In this document: in pieces, positions 10,701 to 21,620 of the stretch
How the letters are laid out: the number at the start of each line of letters is the position of its first letter
How positions within the stretch are numbered: position 1 is the first letter of the stretch
DNA from: Neelides folsomi
Taxonomy: Eukaryota > Arthropoda > Collembola > Neelipleona > Neelidae
Assembly (NCBI GenBank): GCA_034687125.1
Contig: JAQGBZ010000086.1
Span: 143,604-207,603 of the forward strand
Length of the DNA: 64,000 nucleotides
Direction: 5' to 3'
Position numbers and translations under genes: made by a program
Notes under the pieces: model-generated
What the model was told of the DNA's origin: nothing
Databases searched by the model: none
The model's input: the letters and a program-made list of their open reading frames with translations, nothing else

Positions 10701-11417
10701 ATTATAAAATGGACGGTTTTTGAGGTTCGTAAAATAATCATAATGACAAAGCTGGGTATTTGAAAAAACTTCACCTCCAATAAAAACTCAAGTTTATGTT
10801 AAAGTCTCTAATGCCCAGGCCAATCTTCTTTTCCAATTCCTTTTTTCCCAATTTGCAAATCTTGGTCTGAATTTGAATCTCATTTTCCCATTGTCAAAGG
10901 AAGAGAAAAATGGTGAATTTGAGGGTGGGATGGAGCTGTCATAAGAGTTTACATTTCCCTTCCTCCTCCTGAATAAATGAAGAAGACGTATAGACAGAGA
11001 TATTCAGGAAATTATGACAACCAAGGCAAACCCACGGACGTGAAAATAGAATTCCAAATATACAAATTGGAGTTCCTTCCTCTTCCCAAAACATCTTCTC
11101 AACCTCTTTCTCAAAAGATCTCTCCAAAGACTTCCAAAGACTCCAAACATTCCTTTTTCCACTTAGGATCTCTTCAGCTTCTTCGCTCCCTCATTTGAAG
11201 TAATATTTTAAAAAACTGTGTTCATTAATGCCAAAGCCACAGCCACTTGGTTAAAATATTCACTTATAGATCACTTTGGAGTCTTAAGACTTTAACACAT
11301 TAACTAGATAGGAATTTTAACATTGGTTCGTCTAGCTAACATTAAGTATAAGTCTTCTTAGTCTTCTTGGTAAGAGTCTCTTACCAAAAGTAAAGCTAAA
11401 AGTATGAGATTTTCCAC
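10701..11417. other. Non-genic segment
   Basis: G-rich, then C/T-rich (10815-10855), G/A-rich at 10895-10940, C/T-rich at 11070-11180 with CTCCAAAGACTTCCAAAGACTCC-type duplication. No supportable gene. No classical core is seen between 10.7 and 11.8 kb. Confidence 0.45.
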
Positions 11418-11455
11418 GATAGAATTTTTATATTGGGATAGAATTTTTATATTGG
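11418..11455. repeat. Perfect 19-bp tandem duplication
   Basis: GATAGAATTTTTATATTGG occurs at 11418-11436 and again at 11437-11455 without mismatch. A diverged third copy follows. Confidence 0.9.
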
Positions 11456-11809
11456 GTAGATAGATTTTCAACATTGAGTGGATTTAGTAATATGGCTAAG
11501 GATTTTTTTCCTAATTTCACCAAGATTGTTAAAAAGGAATAAAACTCCTCAACGCGCGATTTGGGTTCTAATCGCCCATAAAGGAGGAGATAATTTGAAT
11601 ATAATTCACCTCTCGTTACTTATCACAAAGAAATTGAAATAAATGAGGGAAGATCCAAATCATCCCAAAAACCGGCCCTTTTACAACAACTTTACAAAGA
11701 TTTCTCTCCCTTCATTTAATAAATGGCAAAGTGAGAGTTCTGGATGAATTTCAACAAAGATATATCAAATACATTCGAATAAATATCTCCCATAAAACTC
11801 ATTAAAACA
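11456..11809. other. Non-genic segment
   Basis: Mixed, with C/A-rich sequence from 11660 to 11810 before the next core (11751-11820 has 13 C and 2 G). No gene. Confidence 0.45.
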
Positions 11810-11935
11810 TAAACATATAAAACAAGGAGATACTGTATACATAACTATCAGCATATATAAATCTTATAAGATTTAATAAAAAATATATCTTGATATAATA
11901 ATACAGATATGTATGTATGTATGTAGTAAATATAT
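11810..11935. repeat. Alternating Y-R core with TATG microsatellite
   Basis: Contains (GTAT)n at 11911-11925. The sequence to the right (11911-12000) has 22 G and 4 C. Confidence 0.7.
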
Positions 11936-12399
11936 GCATAGAGATTATATGAAAGTTTAAAAAGTGTATAAGAGAGAATCTAGCGAGTAATCATGGGAGT
12001 TGTGTAGAAAACTTGAACCAAGTCACGAAGACGTTGATGGGGAGCTGAATTTTGGATGATCGGAAGCTTAAATTCATCCCTTCCTTTTAACTCCCAAACT
12101 CTTCCCGATCTCCTTCACTTTTCATTAAGGTGGAAGAGGCGTCAGAGAAATTCCTTCCCTTTCCATCATCATCTTTTCCATCTCTCGGTCCAGCCAGAAC
12201 AAGACGGAGACGAAGAACGAGACTACGCTCATGAAGGACGAAATAATTCCCTCTTTTTTTCCCAACCGGTTCCAAGATCTGTAACTCGGCGATCTTCATG
12301 TGCAGAATTTCTGGCTGCAGTCGAAACCTCAAACACGCAACTTCTCAACTGACTCCCTCAAACTTTAACATCTCTATTAAATTCCACACGGTCGAAGCT
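11936..12399. other. Non-genic half-cycle
   Basis: G-rich to about 12065. Flips through GAAGCTTAAATTC to C/T-rich (12070-12200), then mixed. Frames of 98 (plus) and 81 (minus) codons overlap, with no motif. Confidence 0.5.
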
Positions 12400-12660
12400 T
12401 TTCATTAAAACTACATACGAGACGAGATATATAAAATTACATAGGGGAAGATAACAAATTACAAGATATACAAAATATATAAAAACATAAAATACTCAAA
12501 GATATACAAAATATATAAAACATATAAAATACTCAAAGGCGTACAAAATACTTGTACATATAAAAATATATGTTATACAAAAGTATACAGTATATTTAAG
12601 TATTTGATATAAATACAAGTTTGTATTAAATGTTTTAGAGATAAAAGATAGAAAATGTAT
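12400..12660. repeat. Alternating core carrying a 36-bp tandem duplication
   Basis: Two copies of a 36/37-bp unit that starts GATATACAAAATATATAAAA and ends AATACTCAAA, at 12465-12500 and 12501-12537, then a diverged third (GTACAAAATACT). The right side is G-rich (12640-12690). Confidence 0.8.
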
Positions 12661-13069
12661 AAGGTGTCGTTAAAGAGTTAATTGCCAGACTGAATTTCTT
12701 AAAATTAGCTTCCAACTCGTTATTATCTAAATGGGGATATTTCCCCCTTTTTCCATTCCAACTTTTCCCCCAGTGGAGGAACGTAATTTAAGACTCGCGG
12801 GCGGCATGAGGGAACATGAAGTTTTGGGAGTAATAAAGGGAGAAGATGATTTAAGAATACAACTTTTCCTCACCTTTTTGAATCATCGTCATGCGAGGTT
12901 TGAACCAATGGAATCCATGTTGAAATAAAAGAGAACCAAATCTCACGTGTCTCCGCGTGTGTGGAGAAGGAAGGGATTGAAGTGAAAGTATTCTCATCAC
13001 ACAGCATGGGGGAAAATTATACTCAAAATGTCTCAACCCACGAATAGGGAAAAAACGAAAAAAAAATCA
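12661..13069. other. Non-genic segment
   Basis: Short patches of both skews (TTTTCCCCCAGTGGAGGAACG near 12760) and a G-rich patch at 12955-12985. No gene. Confidence 0.45.
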
Positions 13070-13215
13070 TGGAATTATATCAGACATTATATCAGAAATA
13101 TACAGAATCCATATGATACAAAAGTAGCAAAAGTGCATATGGTATAAATTGGTAAAATGTACTAGTTATGTATATGAAAGTGTATGTAATATATATATAT
13201 AATGTACTGATATGT
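13070..13215. repeat. Alternating Y-R core
   Basis: ATATCAGA(C/A)AT is duplicated at 13078-13100 and TAATATATATATATAATG lies at 13186-13205. The right shoulder is strongly G/A-rich (GGATATGGGGGGAG-like at 13262-13275). Confidence 0.65.
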
Positions 13216-13599
13216 TATGTAATGTAAGGATGTATCTTGTATGAGAAAGAGAATTAAATTGATTATATGGGGGGAGTCGGAAATAAGAGAATTGATGAGG
13301 AAATGATGAAGCGGTTGGTGGAGTGGAATTCGTCTTTGCCATTCCTCCCTCTTGTATTAATTAGATTAAGAACACATCTCGGACTGAGGGACCAAATGAG
13401 CGTCCATTCCAATCCCGCCAACCAACCCTTCCCCATTGTGCATGGAATGAAAGTGGATTACAACTCACGAGGAAACAAATTGGGTGACAAGAACAAAACG
13501 CTTCTGCCCAACCCCAAGAACTTCAACCCAACGCCCAAATTCATCAGGGATTCATATCAACATCAAGAGACCAAATAAGACCTTAAATACAACCTAATA
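13216..13599. other. Non-genic half-cycle
   Basis: G/A-rich to 13325 (GGTGGAGTGGAATTC), flips at GAATTC to C/T-rich (13330-13440) and finishes C/A-rich (13500-13600). The 103-codon frame across it has no motif and its composition follows the flip. Confidence 0.55.
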
Positions 13600-13860
13600 C
13601 AGCCCAATAGAAAAATCCTAATACTTTAATATAAATCCTAATCATCTGATATAATACCATTATTAATACAGATCAAACATGGAACCTTTCCCCCATAAAT
13701 TTCATTCGATATAATACATATATTAATACTCTGTAGTATAAAAATATGAAATATATAAGTAGTAGTATATTACTAACACTATTAAGCTATGTATATAAAA
13801 TTATGGATAAATATGCAAATAAAAAGATTATAATATTTATCGTATTTAATTAAGATTTCT
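13600..13860. repeat. Alternating TA-rich core
   Basis: TAATATAAATCCTAATC, GATATAATAC and TATTAATAC words recur. The right shoulder is not clearly G-rich, so this is a partial exception. Confidence 0.55.
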
Positions 13861-14159
13861 TAACTATACCTTAATTCTTATTGGAGTCGACCCCGGGGGA
13901 ATAAAAACAGCAGTTGATTATCCAAATTGCTCAAATAGCTCCAAGGCTCAAATCTGGAAAAAAGTAAAAATGATTATTAGAAAAATGTATTCTTTATGTA
14001 TACAAAGAAAGTAAAAATTACAATAAAAAAACTCGTAAAATTAAGAACGCGGAACATTCAAACTCCTCCCGCATTAGGAAAAAACCCTATAACTTATTTT
14101 TACATATTAAGATATCTTTAGTTAAAACAATCAAATGCGTAGTTGGAGTTTGGAATGTT

Positions 14160-14300
14160 GAGCAGGGCATTTAAAATACACAAATATGTACAAGTTTTAT
14201 AAAAATGTAGAAGTTTACTTTATATATACCTACATATAAATATATCATATATCAGTATCATATACTCTAGGTATATATGTATGTGTATCATATGAGAGAG
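14160..14300. repeat. Alternating Y-R core
   Basis: ACAAATATGTACA on the left; GTATATATGTATGTGTATCATATG on the right. The C/A-rich left flank (14045-14095) and G/A-rich right flank (14292-14340) are clear. Confidence 0.65.
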
Positions 14301-14519
14301 ATCCGTATTTGAAAAAAGGGATTAGAGATAATAAAGTGAGTAAATCTCCGCCTCGTCACTCCCCATTTAAGAGGGCTTTTTTCCCCAAACATGCCACTTG
14401 CTCATTTCCCCAATTCACGCATAAATAGTAGGGAAAACAAGGAATAATCTCACTCGGTTAATACTCCCACACACGTGCTCTCACAAAGTCTCAAACCAGT
14501 GACAATATCAACGACTCAC
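14301..14519. other. Non-genic half-cycle
   Basis: G/A-rich to 14340, then strongly C-rich (CTCCGCCTCGTCACTCCCC; CCCACACACGTGCTCTCAC). No gene. Confidence 0.5.
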
Positions 14520-14830
14520 TCCAGTTCAAACATTTATACAAATTATATATCTATTCTCTTATATAACTCTGTATATAACATATCGATCCACCATATTACA
14601 AATATATATATTTTCACACGTATTCTCACAAAGTTGAATTTTATATGAAACGTCCTGTTAAATATTCTCGTTATTTCCAAAAATTCTTTATTTGAAGGTT
14701 GTGAAGATCTGTTATATAAATATACGATATATTTAAAAAGTATGGCATATGTACCATATACAGTGCATACAGTGTATGTACAGATATGGTATAAGTATGT
14801 CATATAATAGTATATGTATAAAATGTGTAT
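14520..14830. repeat. Long alternating core
   Basis: TATATA-rich on the left with C as the minority base; GTATGTACAGATATGG and TAAGTATGTCATATAATAG on the right. CAGTG(C/T)ATACAGTGTATG repeats near 14760-14780. The frame of 176 codons on the minus strand runs through it and is Tyr/Ile-rich by composition. Confidence 0.65.
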
Positions 14831-15519
14831 CAATCCACTTGAGGCACTTTGTAAAGTAAAATGTAAGGAAGGCGGATTGATCGCCCCGAACTTCCCTTTC
14901 GCCCGAACTGGAAGAAAGTTGGAATTTCCATAAAGAGGGAAAGAGAATTGGACTCCCCGGGTCGGGAGCCGGAAGGAGAAATGGAGAGCGAACCGGGGTT
15001 TATTTTTCCATTTGTTTTTTCCAAACCCCCTGGTGAGTGTGGATGTGATTCCGGAGGTTCTTTCAAGGAACATTCCCGGGGAAAATGCAAATGGGCGGGT
15101 TAATTCCTTCCTTTATTAACGCTCTACATTATAATGGTAATGAGGCTCATCGGGAGAGAAATTCAAGTTGGAAAAATAAAGATAAACCAAAATCCTTCAA
15201 CACCTCCTTTATTCCTTCCATCATTAATAATAAGAATGAAAAAGTGGAGAAAAACTCCGTTACTTCCCATGTCGATAAATTAAAGTAGGAAACAATCTCT
15301 CCAATTACTTCCTATTATTCCAAGACAAATGAGTGAGGAAATCTACCGGCTTTGTTTAACCTTAATAAACCAAACCTTAATCACTCGTTTAAAAATATTT
15401 ACAAGCCCCCGTCGCCTTATATGGAAAAATAATTATTGAAAATTTATCCAAACCGTCTTGTAAAAAAACCGGCTTGTCAACCGGTCAAACTCACCTTGTG
15501 TAATTTTACACAACCAATT
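14831..15519. other. Non-genic segment
   Basis: G/A-rich (14850-15000), then mixed. C/A-rich with ACCGG repeated in both orientations (AAACCGGCTTGTCAACCGGTC at 15466-15487). No gene. Confidence 0.45.
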
Positions 15520-15640
15520 AGTTACTTATTTACATACCCATACAAAACCAATATAAATAAATTCCCTATGCCCAATACTAATATAGTTTCACTAATATAG
15601 TTTTCTACCTATAGTATATTCTATTGTATTTAAGTATTTT
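15520..15640. repeat. Alternating TA-rich core
   Basis: ACTAATATAGTTT is duplicated at 15577-15603, then TATAGTATATTC. Left C/A-rich; right skew weak. Confidence 0.55.
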
Positions 15641-15939
15641 TTATCCAAGGACCAGGCCCATTAATAGAAACTTGAATAGTTAAATTAATTCAGTTTATAG
15701 CACCTCTTTGGGGAAAAAAATTTCACAAGGTAAATTGCAGTAGCTTGAAAGTGTCAATTGGCCATTGTTCAATTTGCTCATTTAAGTTGAACAACTAAGA
15801 AACTATTCCAGTTTGCATTTATTTAACACCAGAATCCTGATGGTTGTTAATGAATTAAATTGAAGATGTTTCATATTGATTGAAAGTAAATAAAATGTAA
15901 TGACTTGGAATTCGAAAGTTGTATAGATTCAACATTCCG
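15641..15939. other. Non-genic AT-rich stretch
   Basis: No clear repeat or gene; mild mixed skew. Confidence 0.4.
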
Positions 15940-16030
15940 GAATCGATACTGATATATATCATACAAAACTATAGTATAGGATATATATTTAGTAGTTTTA
16001 GTAGTAGTTATATAAGTTAAGAAATGAGTC
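15940..16030. repeat. Alternating Y-R core
   Basis: ATATATCATACAAAACTATAG, then TTTAGTAGTTTTAGTAGTAG. The right side is G/A-rich (16020-16100), ending in AAAAGGGCGGG. Confidence 0.6.
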
Positions 16031-16537
16031 TATATGGTGCGAACTATTAGAAGGAATTTAAATAAGGCCAAGTCCCTTTGAGGGAAAAGGGCGGGTTCCT
16101 CTAATTTCACATTTACTCCGTCCATGATTATATCTAAAGACCCATATTTCACTCTCAGGTAAATTAAGTTCCAAAACAAGTTCCAACTTTTTCCTTTTCT
16201 CTCACTCCCGAGAAAGTTGGCCTTCTCCGTTTAGTCTCATTAGGAATCCCTTTGGACTTTCCCTCTTTCACTTCCAACACGGGCCAAAGGACTCGACACT
16301 CACACTGTTAACATGAAGAAAACTGGTGAGGAATCCCAGGGAATCCCAAATGGAAAAAACCCCTCCATTTTGGAATCGCAGTTCTCAAACTTTGAACTGC
16401 AGGGACGTGAGCGGAGGACGGAACGAGTCCCAAAACTCAACGGTCCGTCTGGTGGAAAGGATGATGATCACACGACGGCCGGACGACCGTCCACCGAGAC
16501 GGAAACTCAACCAAACCAAATGAAACTTGACAAAACT
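16031..16537. other. Non-genic GC-richer segment
   Basis: G-rich to 16095, C/T-rich at 16095-16280, then purine/C-mixed. The 95-codon Arg/Glu/Thr-rich frame at 16313-16600 reads through GA-rich repeats and is not convincing as a protein. Confidence 0.5.
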
Positions 16538-16596
16538 CAACGAGAAATTCAACGAGAAACCCAACGAGGACGAAAAATCCGACGAGGACGAGAACG
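16538..16596. repeat. Purine-rich CAACGAGAAA/GACGAGGACG array
   Basis: Two 12-bp CAACGAGAAAnn units, a CAACGAGGACGA unit, then CGACGAGGACGAGAACG. Polypurine-biased tandem repeat. Confidence 0.75.
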
Positions 16597-17009
16597 TTGA
16601 AAAAAGCTAAAGTTTAAGAGATAGAAAATTGTAAAGATTGAAGTAAAGTGAGAAGGAAAGTGTTTGAATTAGAGGGGGAAGTTGAGAGGCAGACCACGGA
16701 GAAATCATCCAAAAGGACTCCCATTAAAATAGATCATGAGAGTTATGGGACATGCATTAAACATCCGCCCATCACCATTTCCAATAAACTGCCCCAACAA
16801 TGGGAAGTCCAATGGGAATCAAAGTCCATCGTCGGGATTGAGAAGCTTTTCCCACTTTTAAAAAAACCTTCCCACTTTCCCGAACCCGGGACACAAAAGA
16901 AAACAAATATTTCCTCAGGGCACCCACACCAATCCCAACCATTGTTCCCGTATGTAAATACATGGAGCCTTCCGTGTCTCTCCACTTTCCATTTGAGGCC
17001 AAAAAACTA
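16597..17009. other. Non-genic segment
   Basis: G/A-rich to 16705, mixed, then C-rich (16855-16985). Overlapping frames of 120 (plus), 80 and 81 (minus) codons have no motif; overlap on opposite strands argues against coding. Confidence 0.45.
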
Positions 17010-17210
17010 AATTTCATCTGATATATCTATTATATCCATATTACTGTATATTACTGTCAGTATATTCATCTATTCATTCTTAATATATCCTTACAATAAC
17101 ATCAACACGGCCAACACCTTAAGTATACATTAATTCCTATAGTGTCTTATCCTATGCACCATAACCATAATGTGGTATACCATAGTAGTTATATATAAAA
17201 TATATCCAGA
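17010..17210. repeat. Alternating TA-rich core
   Basis: ATATTACTGTATATTACTGT is a near-tandem pair at 17038-17057, and GTGGTATACCATAG lies near 17172. Only a short G-rich shoulder on the right. Confidence 0.55.
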
Positions 17211-17574
17211 AAGACCCGAATCCCATCACCGCAATAATTACAATATAAATGTCGGAAAATGGAGCGAAGAGTAAATAACCTTTAAATTATACATACCAAA
17301 ATTGCAATTCTTTAGGCCTTTAGAAATAGTGCACTTAAACGGTTCAGAGCAATCATTACGGGCCCATTGTGTCCACCATACCTTGTGCAAATATATTAAT
17401 ACAAAATCGAATGCAGTTCGCTTTGGAAGATTAATTCGTTATATTAAATATACCAACATTACTGTTTCTTTTTGTACAGAATCCAACCATCTAACATAGT
17501 AATAAGTACTTGTATAAAATACATCTTAGGTAAGAAAATATATGGTGATTATTTTTTCTCTCCGGGTACCACTA
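17211..17574. other. Non-genic AT-rich segment
   Basis: Mixed, with AT-rich patches at 17390-17420 and 17435-17465. No gene. Confidence 0.4.
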
Positions 17575-17627
17575 GTTCAGGTAATTCAGGTAATGTAAGG
17601 AAGTTCAGATAATGTCGGTAATATCAG
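17575..17627. repeat. TTCAGGTAAT tandem array
   Basis: TTCAGGTAA at 17576 and 17585, then TTCAGATAATG and TCGGTAATATCAG variants. Five degenerate copies of 9-17 bp. Confidence 0.7.
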
Positions 17628-18297
17628 TATGGTTTTGGAATCTAAATGTGGTTGGACAAGGGAGGTGTTCGAAGCAAGGTGAATTATTGTGTAGGCGAAG
17701 GGTCGTGAATTAGGAGCTGATTTATAATGATATTCGGTAGGGAGGACCACCCTTGATCTTGAAACAATTGATCAAAGAGCGGACGATAGGAAACTACCAA
17801 ATTGCGATTCAATGTCGGGGAATCTTTTCGAGGTTGGCGAGGGAAATGTAAGGGAGCCACAAGGGGATCGTTCCCTTCCATGTTCCCGTCCTGGTCAAAG
17901 AGCCCTACCTGATAAGGACACCCATTTGAGGTAATTAATTGACTTTGCCCTCGTAGCTCTTTTCCAACTCTGAGATTGGTGGTTGGGCCCTTGAGGTTCT
18001 CTTATTGTGGGAATCGGAGTTTGCCACCTCAGTTGAAAAAGGAGGTCCATCCATCAGGGCCCATCATGACATGGGGAGATTGTGAAAAAGGGAGAGAAGA
18101 AGAACTTCCTGGAATGTGTGTCCAATCGGGGAACCACAAATTAACGTATTGGAAAAGGAGCCGGCTCGGATTCCTCCACTCGTTAGACAGGTGGCAATGG
18201 AAATGAACCTTTTCTATTCAAAACTCCCACGTTTTTTTTCTCACCCTACCCGAAATGTCTCCCATAAAAATTCACAGAAGAGAAATTCACCCTTCAC
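17628..18297. other. Non-genic GC-richer segment
   Basis: G-rich at 17640-17710 and again at 17810-17870, mixed to 18150, C/T-rich from 18215. Frames of 65-76 codons only. Confidence 0.45.
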
Positions 18298-18427
18298 TTA
18301 CATAGAAATTCTCTTTACATAGAAATTCACCTCCGTTGCGTTCACTTTAGCTATATAGAAATTCACCTTAGGTTGAGATTTTCCTTAGGTTGAGATTCAC
18401 CTAAGGTTGAAATTTACCTTAGGTTTG
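18298..18427. repeat. Two consecutive tandem arrays
   Basis: First, ACATAGAAATTC-type units (18300, about 18317, about 18353). Then a 17-bp CCTTAGGTTGAGATTnn unit at 18366, 18383 and 18400, with a partial copy at 18417. The last full copy has CCTAAGG. Confidence 0.85.
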
Positions 18428-18769
18428 TACGACTATTCGTATGTTGGGATTTGGAAGACTCCTATGTTAGAAGAACAATTTGTAGGAAGAGAAGATTTGA
18501 ACTTGGAAGTGAATTTGACTCATAACTCTCACAGAAGGAGTCGAAAGGTTTCCTTCCTCTTTATTCACAAAATAATGAGTTTTTTCTTTCCCCACTCCAC
18601 AAAAACTGCACAGAAGGTGCGAGGATGAAAATAACCAAACTTTCCGTGCCAATCCCTCGTTCAACACCTCCTGAATCAAAAGTCTTTACTTAAACGACAA
18701 AATGAAAGTTTATTATACACGGAAATCTCCTAAAAAATGAAAGGAAATCTTGTATAGAAAATAGGGAGA
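18428..18769. other. Non-genic segment
   Basis: G/A-rich patches (18460-18510), then C-rich (18585-18670). Frames on both strands overlap; no gene. Confidence 0.45.
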
Positions 18770-18965
18770 AAAAATCCCTAGCTCAGAATATATAAAATTG
18801 ACATAAAATTCTTATAAAAAATCTGCGAATATTGTAAAGTATATGAAAATTGTATAAAAATATCGTTATATACCTCCATATAAAATATCTGTGTGTATGA
18901 GCATATCTGTATATAAATATAAATTTCCAAATTGATATAAAGGAATAAAGTTATATGAACTTCCT
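18770..18965. repeat. Alternating TA-rich core
   Basis: ATATAAAAT(C/T) and ATAAAATATC words recur; ATCTGT(G/A)T lies on the right. The right G-rich shoulder is short. Confidence 0.55.
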
Positions 18966-19369
18966 AAATGTCTATAAAATATCTAAAAAAAGGTCGAAGT
19001 ATTTTGTTCCTTCCAAATCCTCTTTATACTCCCCATTTTACAAGGGATTTGAATTTAGTGGATATTTTACAATTTTCCTATCTAGCCAAATCTGGTCTTT
19101 TTCCTGCTGTCCAGACAGAGACAATATTTGAGCATTTGGAGGGAAGTGGTCCGTAAAAATTGAATGCCTTCCTCATCACCCATTTCTGCATGTATGAATA
19201 GTAATAGGCCATGTGCAACAGTCTTTTGCCGGCGGTTAAGGACAATTTACTCATGTCTCAATGGACCCAGCCAAATTTCTCTGTTTAGCTAAAGTTACAA
19301 CTTTATAGCAGGATATAGTCAAAAACTAAGCGGTAAAGTTTAAAGTTATTTAAATTCTACAATTTGTCA
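18966..19369. other. Non-genic segment
   Basis: Mixed composition without repeats; no gene. Confidence 0.4.
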
Positions 19370-19445
19370 ATGTACCATACCTACTATATATTTTATATCT
19401 ATGTAAATATTGTAGTTAACGTTATCTGAATGTTCTTATATGAGG
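19370..19445. repeat. Short alternating core
   Basis: TACCATACCTACTATATATTTTATATC, followed by a clear G/A-rich shoulder (GAGACATAGAGTGAGATTGTGAG) at 19448-19472. Confidence 0.6.
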
Positions 19446-20059
19446 TAAAGAGACATAGAGTGAGATTGTGAGTTAGAAGGTGGATTTACGTAAGCGCCAT
19501 TTAGTGAAGATCCAACATCATTTTCCCTCCTTCTTTTGGCTCACTGAGCCGAGAAATGGGACGGACATTTGGAGCGACCTCGTGATAATTCCTCCACATT
19601 GAAACCGGGGCTTGGGGAAGATTAGCCGAGATGACCATCAAATCAATCCAACCCTTAAAAGTCACACTTGGGGTGAGCTCTGAGGGAGTCGTAAACTTTC
19701 AACATCACTCCAATCCTCCAATCATCCTTCCAATTCATCCCATTCAGTCTGATTCATCTCCTTTGGCAAAATCCCCCGCATTATTGAGTGATAGGTCATT
19801 ATTCATTATTTAAATACTTTCCGCATTTCCCAACCAGTTCCCGTCCAATAACGGTGGCTCGTAAACAATTAGTTCTCCTCAACTCCCAAGAGCAAATAAT
19901 CTGCGAATGAGTTTTTCCAGGGGCGGAGGACATAATAAAAATACTTAAAAATCAGCCAAGAAAACTTGAAAACCGGATCACCTGCAGGACTTAAATTTAG
20001 GGCCGTTCATTCTCGCCATTATTATTCCTATAACTTATAACTATTAAAATACTAAACTC
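19446..20059. other. Non-genic segment
   Basis: G-rich to 19500, mixed to 19680, C/T-rich at 19690-19765, mixed to 20059. No gene; longest frame 60 codons. Confidence 0.45.
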
Positions 20060-20150
20060 TCACAGTCTCACACAAACTCAATATTATAAATATATATAAA
20101 ATATTACATATACAGGTATGGTATTTATATTCATCTCCGTTCTTCATGTG
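20060..20150. repeat. Short alternating core
   Basis: The left flank CTCACAGTCTCACACAAACTC is C/A-rich. TATAAATATATATAAAATATTACATATACAGG forms the core. The right side (20160-20245) is G/A-rich. Confidence 0.6.
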
Positions 20151-20499
20151 CTGTTATATAAATGGGTAAATGCGAATGGGTTCAAGTAAAACCGCCAATG
20201 GAGAAATTGGATGATGAGGAAGAAGGAGGTTGAAGAATAAATGATCTTTGATGGATGGAATGACCAACAAGTGGAGGTTTAAATGCAATAGAACAAAAAC
20301 ACGGCTTTCCAGTTTTTCACCAATGGGAAGGGAAAAACAGGTGCTTTGGATCATTCAGACAACCATCCGATCAACTCAGGAGAAAAAGATAGGAAAAATA
20401 AAAGTCTAGCCCTTTTTTCATCTCCATTCCTCTCCATGCATTTCTTACCTTTACCTTAACTATAATTCTTCCCATCGCTTCTATCTAACCTGAGTAACC
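20151..20499. other. Non-genic half-cycle
   Basis: G/A-rich to about 20245 (GATGATGAGGAAGAAGGAGG), mixed, then C/T-rich (20405-20500). No gene. Confidence 0.5.
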
Positions 20500-20990
20500 C
20501 AACCCTATAAACTAAATAGATATTCTTATACATATTCTTGTATGTATTCCTATATGTATTCCAATGTCTATTCCAAAGTATTCTAATGTAAAGTATTCCA
20601 ATGTCTCCCCTTGTTCTGATAGAAGTCAAATCAAGATGGAGATTCAACATTGAAGACCGATTTGGACACAGACGACATTTTTATCTTCAAATCTTCACCC
20701 ATCTTTCACATCATAATCAAACAATGAAATTTTTTATGAATAATTCCTTCATTTATTCCTTCATTTATTCTTTTATTTACTCAACTACTGACGTACGTAT
20801 TCTTAAGTATACATACCTGTATTTACTTATATTACATGAGTATTTGTATGGTACTTGTCATATGGAATTTTTTATGTGCATACATATAAATATTGTAGAA
20901 GTATTTTTTGTAGAAGTAAAGATTTTTGTGATATGGAAAATTGTATTATTTTACATATGAAATCATTTTATTGTTATTTGGTTCTATTGG
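20500..20990. repeat. Composite core with 12-bp TTCATTTATTCC array
   Basis: TATTC(T/C)TATA/TATGTATTCC words at 20515-20600. A 12-bp TTCATTTATTCC-type unit occurs three times at 20747-20780 (read as FIYS repeats in one frame). TACATATAAATATTG lies at 20880-20900. The right shoulder is G-rich (20980-21020). Confidence 0.65.
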
Positions 20991-21419
20991 ATGTGTAAAT
21001 GGAATGTAAATGAAATGAATTCCTTTTGAGTTTTCCATTCACCTGGCAATCATCGTCCTTTGGCTGAGACACGAGTTTTGATAAAGATCCCTTTGGATAA
21101 ATCATATTTAAAATGGGTAGTGTGAAGGTGTGCGAAAGTGTGTTGAAGGACTCGTCATCAAAGTCATCATGTTCCGAACCTCATTTTTTCTCCTTTTAAA
21201 ATGTTTGGGAATCACCAGAGCGGCAAAGCGCTGATTCACTTCTCAGATTCACACCATATTTCTCCCAACTTCCCTTCCCAACCATTACGAACATAATATT
21301 ACACAAGGTCTTATGGTGGATCTTCTGGATGTGTATTTAAAGAAACGGGCTTCACAATGGATCAGTGAGGTGGGACTTGTTGTGGGAGAACTCAATTGTT
21401 TTCTTTACCAAAATCTCAG
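20991..21419. other. Non-genic segment
   Basis: Mixed, with G-rich patches at 21115-21145 and 21350-21390 and C-rich at 21245-21295. No gene. Confidence 0.4.
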
Positions 21420-21620
21420 TACCGTATAGATAAATATAAGAATCCTATATAAAACATCCCAAGACATCTTTTTTACATCTATACTTTTTTATCTTATCTT
21501 TGCCTTTATAAATATATTCAGATAAACATATGCATTTCTCATATACTTACTTTTAGATTTATATTTCTCATATGTATACATTTGTATTTCTTATATATTT
21601 CTTATATCTAGTGTTTGTAT
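21420..21620. repeat. Alternating TA-rich core
   Basis: TTATATTTCTCATATGTATAC and TTTGTATTTCTTATATATTTCTTATATC repeats. G-rich shoulder from 21625 to 21720. Confidence 0.6.

Noticed and set aside
14543-15073. 176-codon minus-strand frame
   Set aside because: Half of it reads an alternating TA core (Tyr/Ile-rich), and an overlapping 86-codon frame covers the rest; no conserved feature.
16313-16600. 95-codon Arg/Glu/Thr-rich frame
   Set aside because: It reads GA-rich slippage repeats; the charge is explained by composition.
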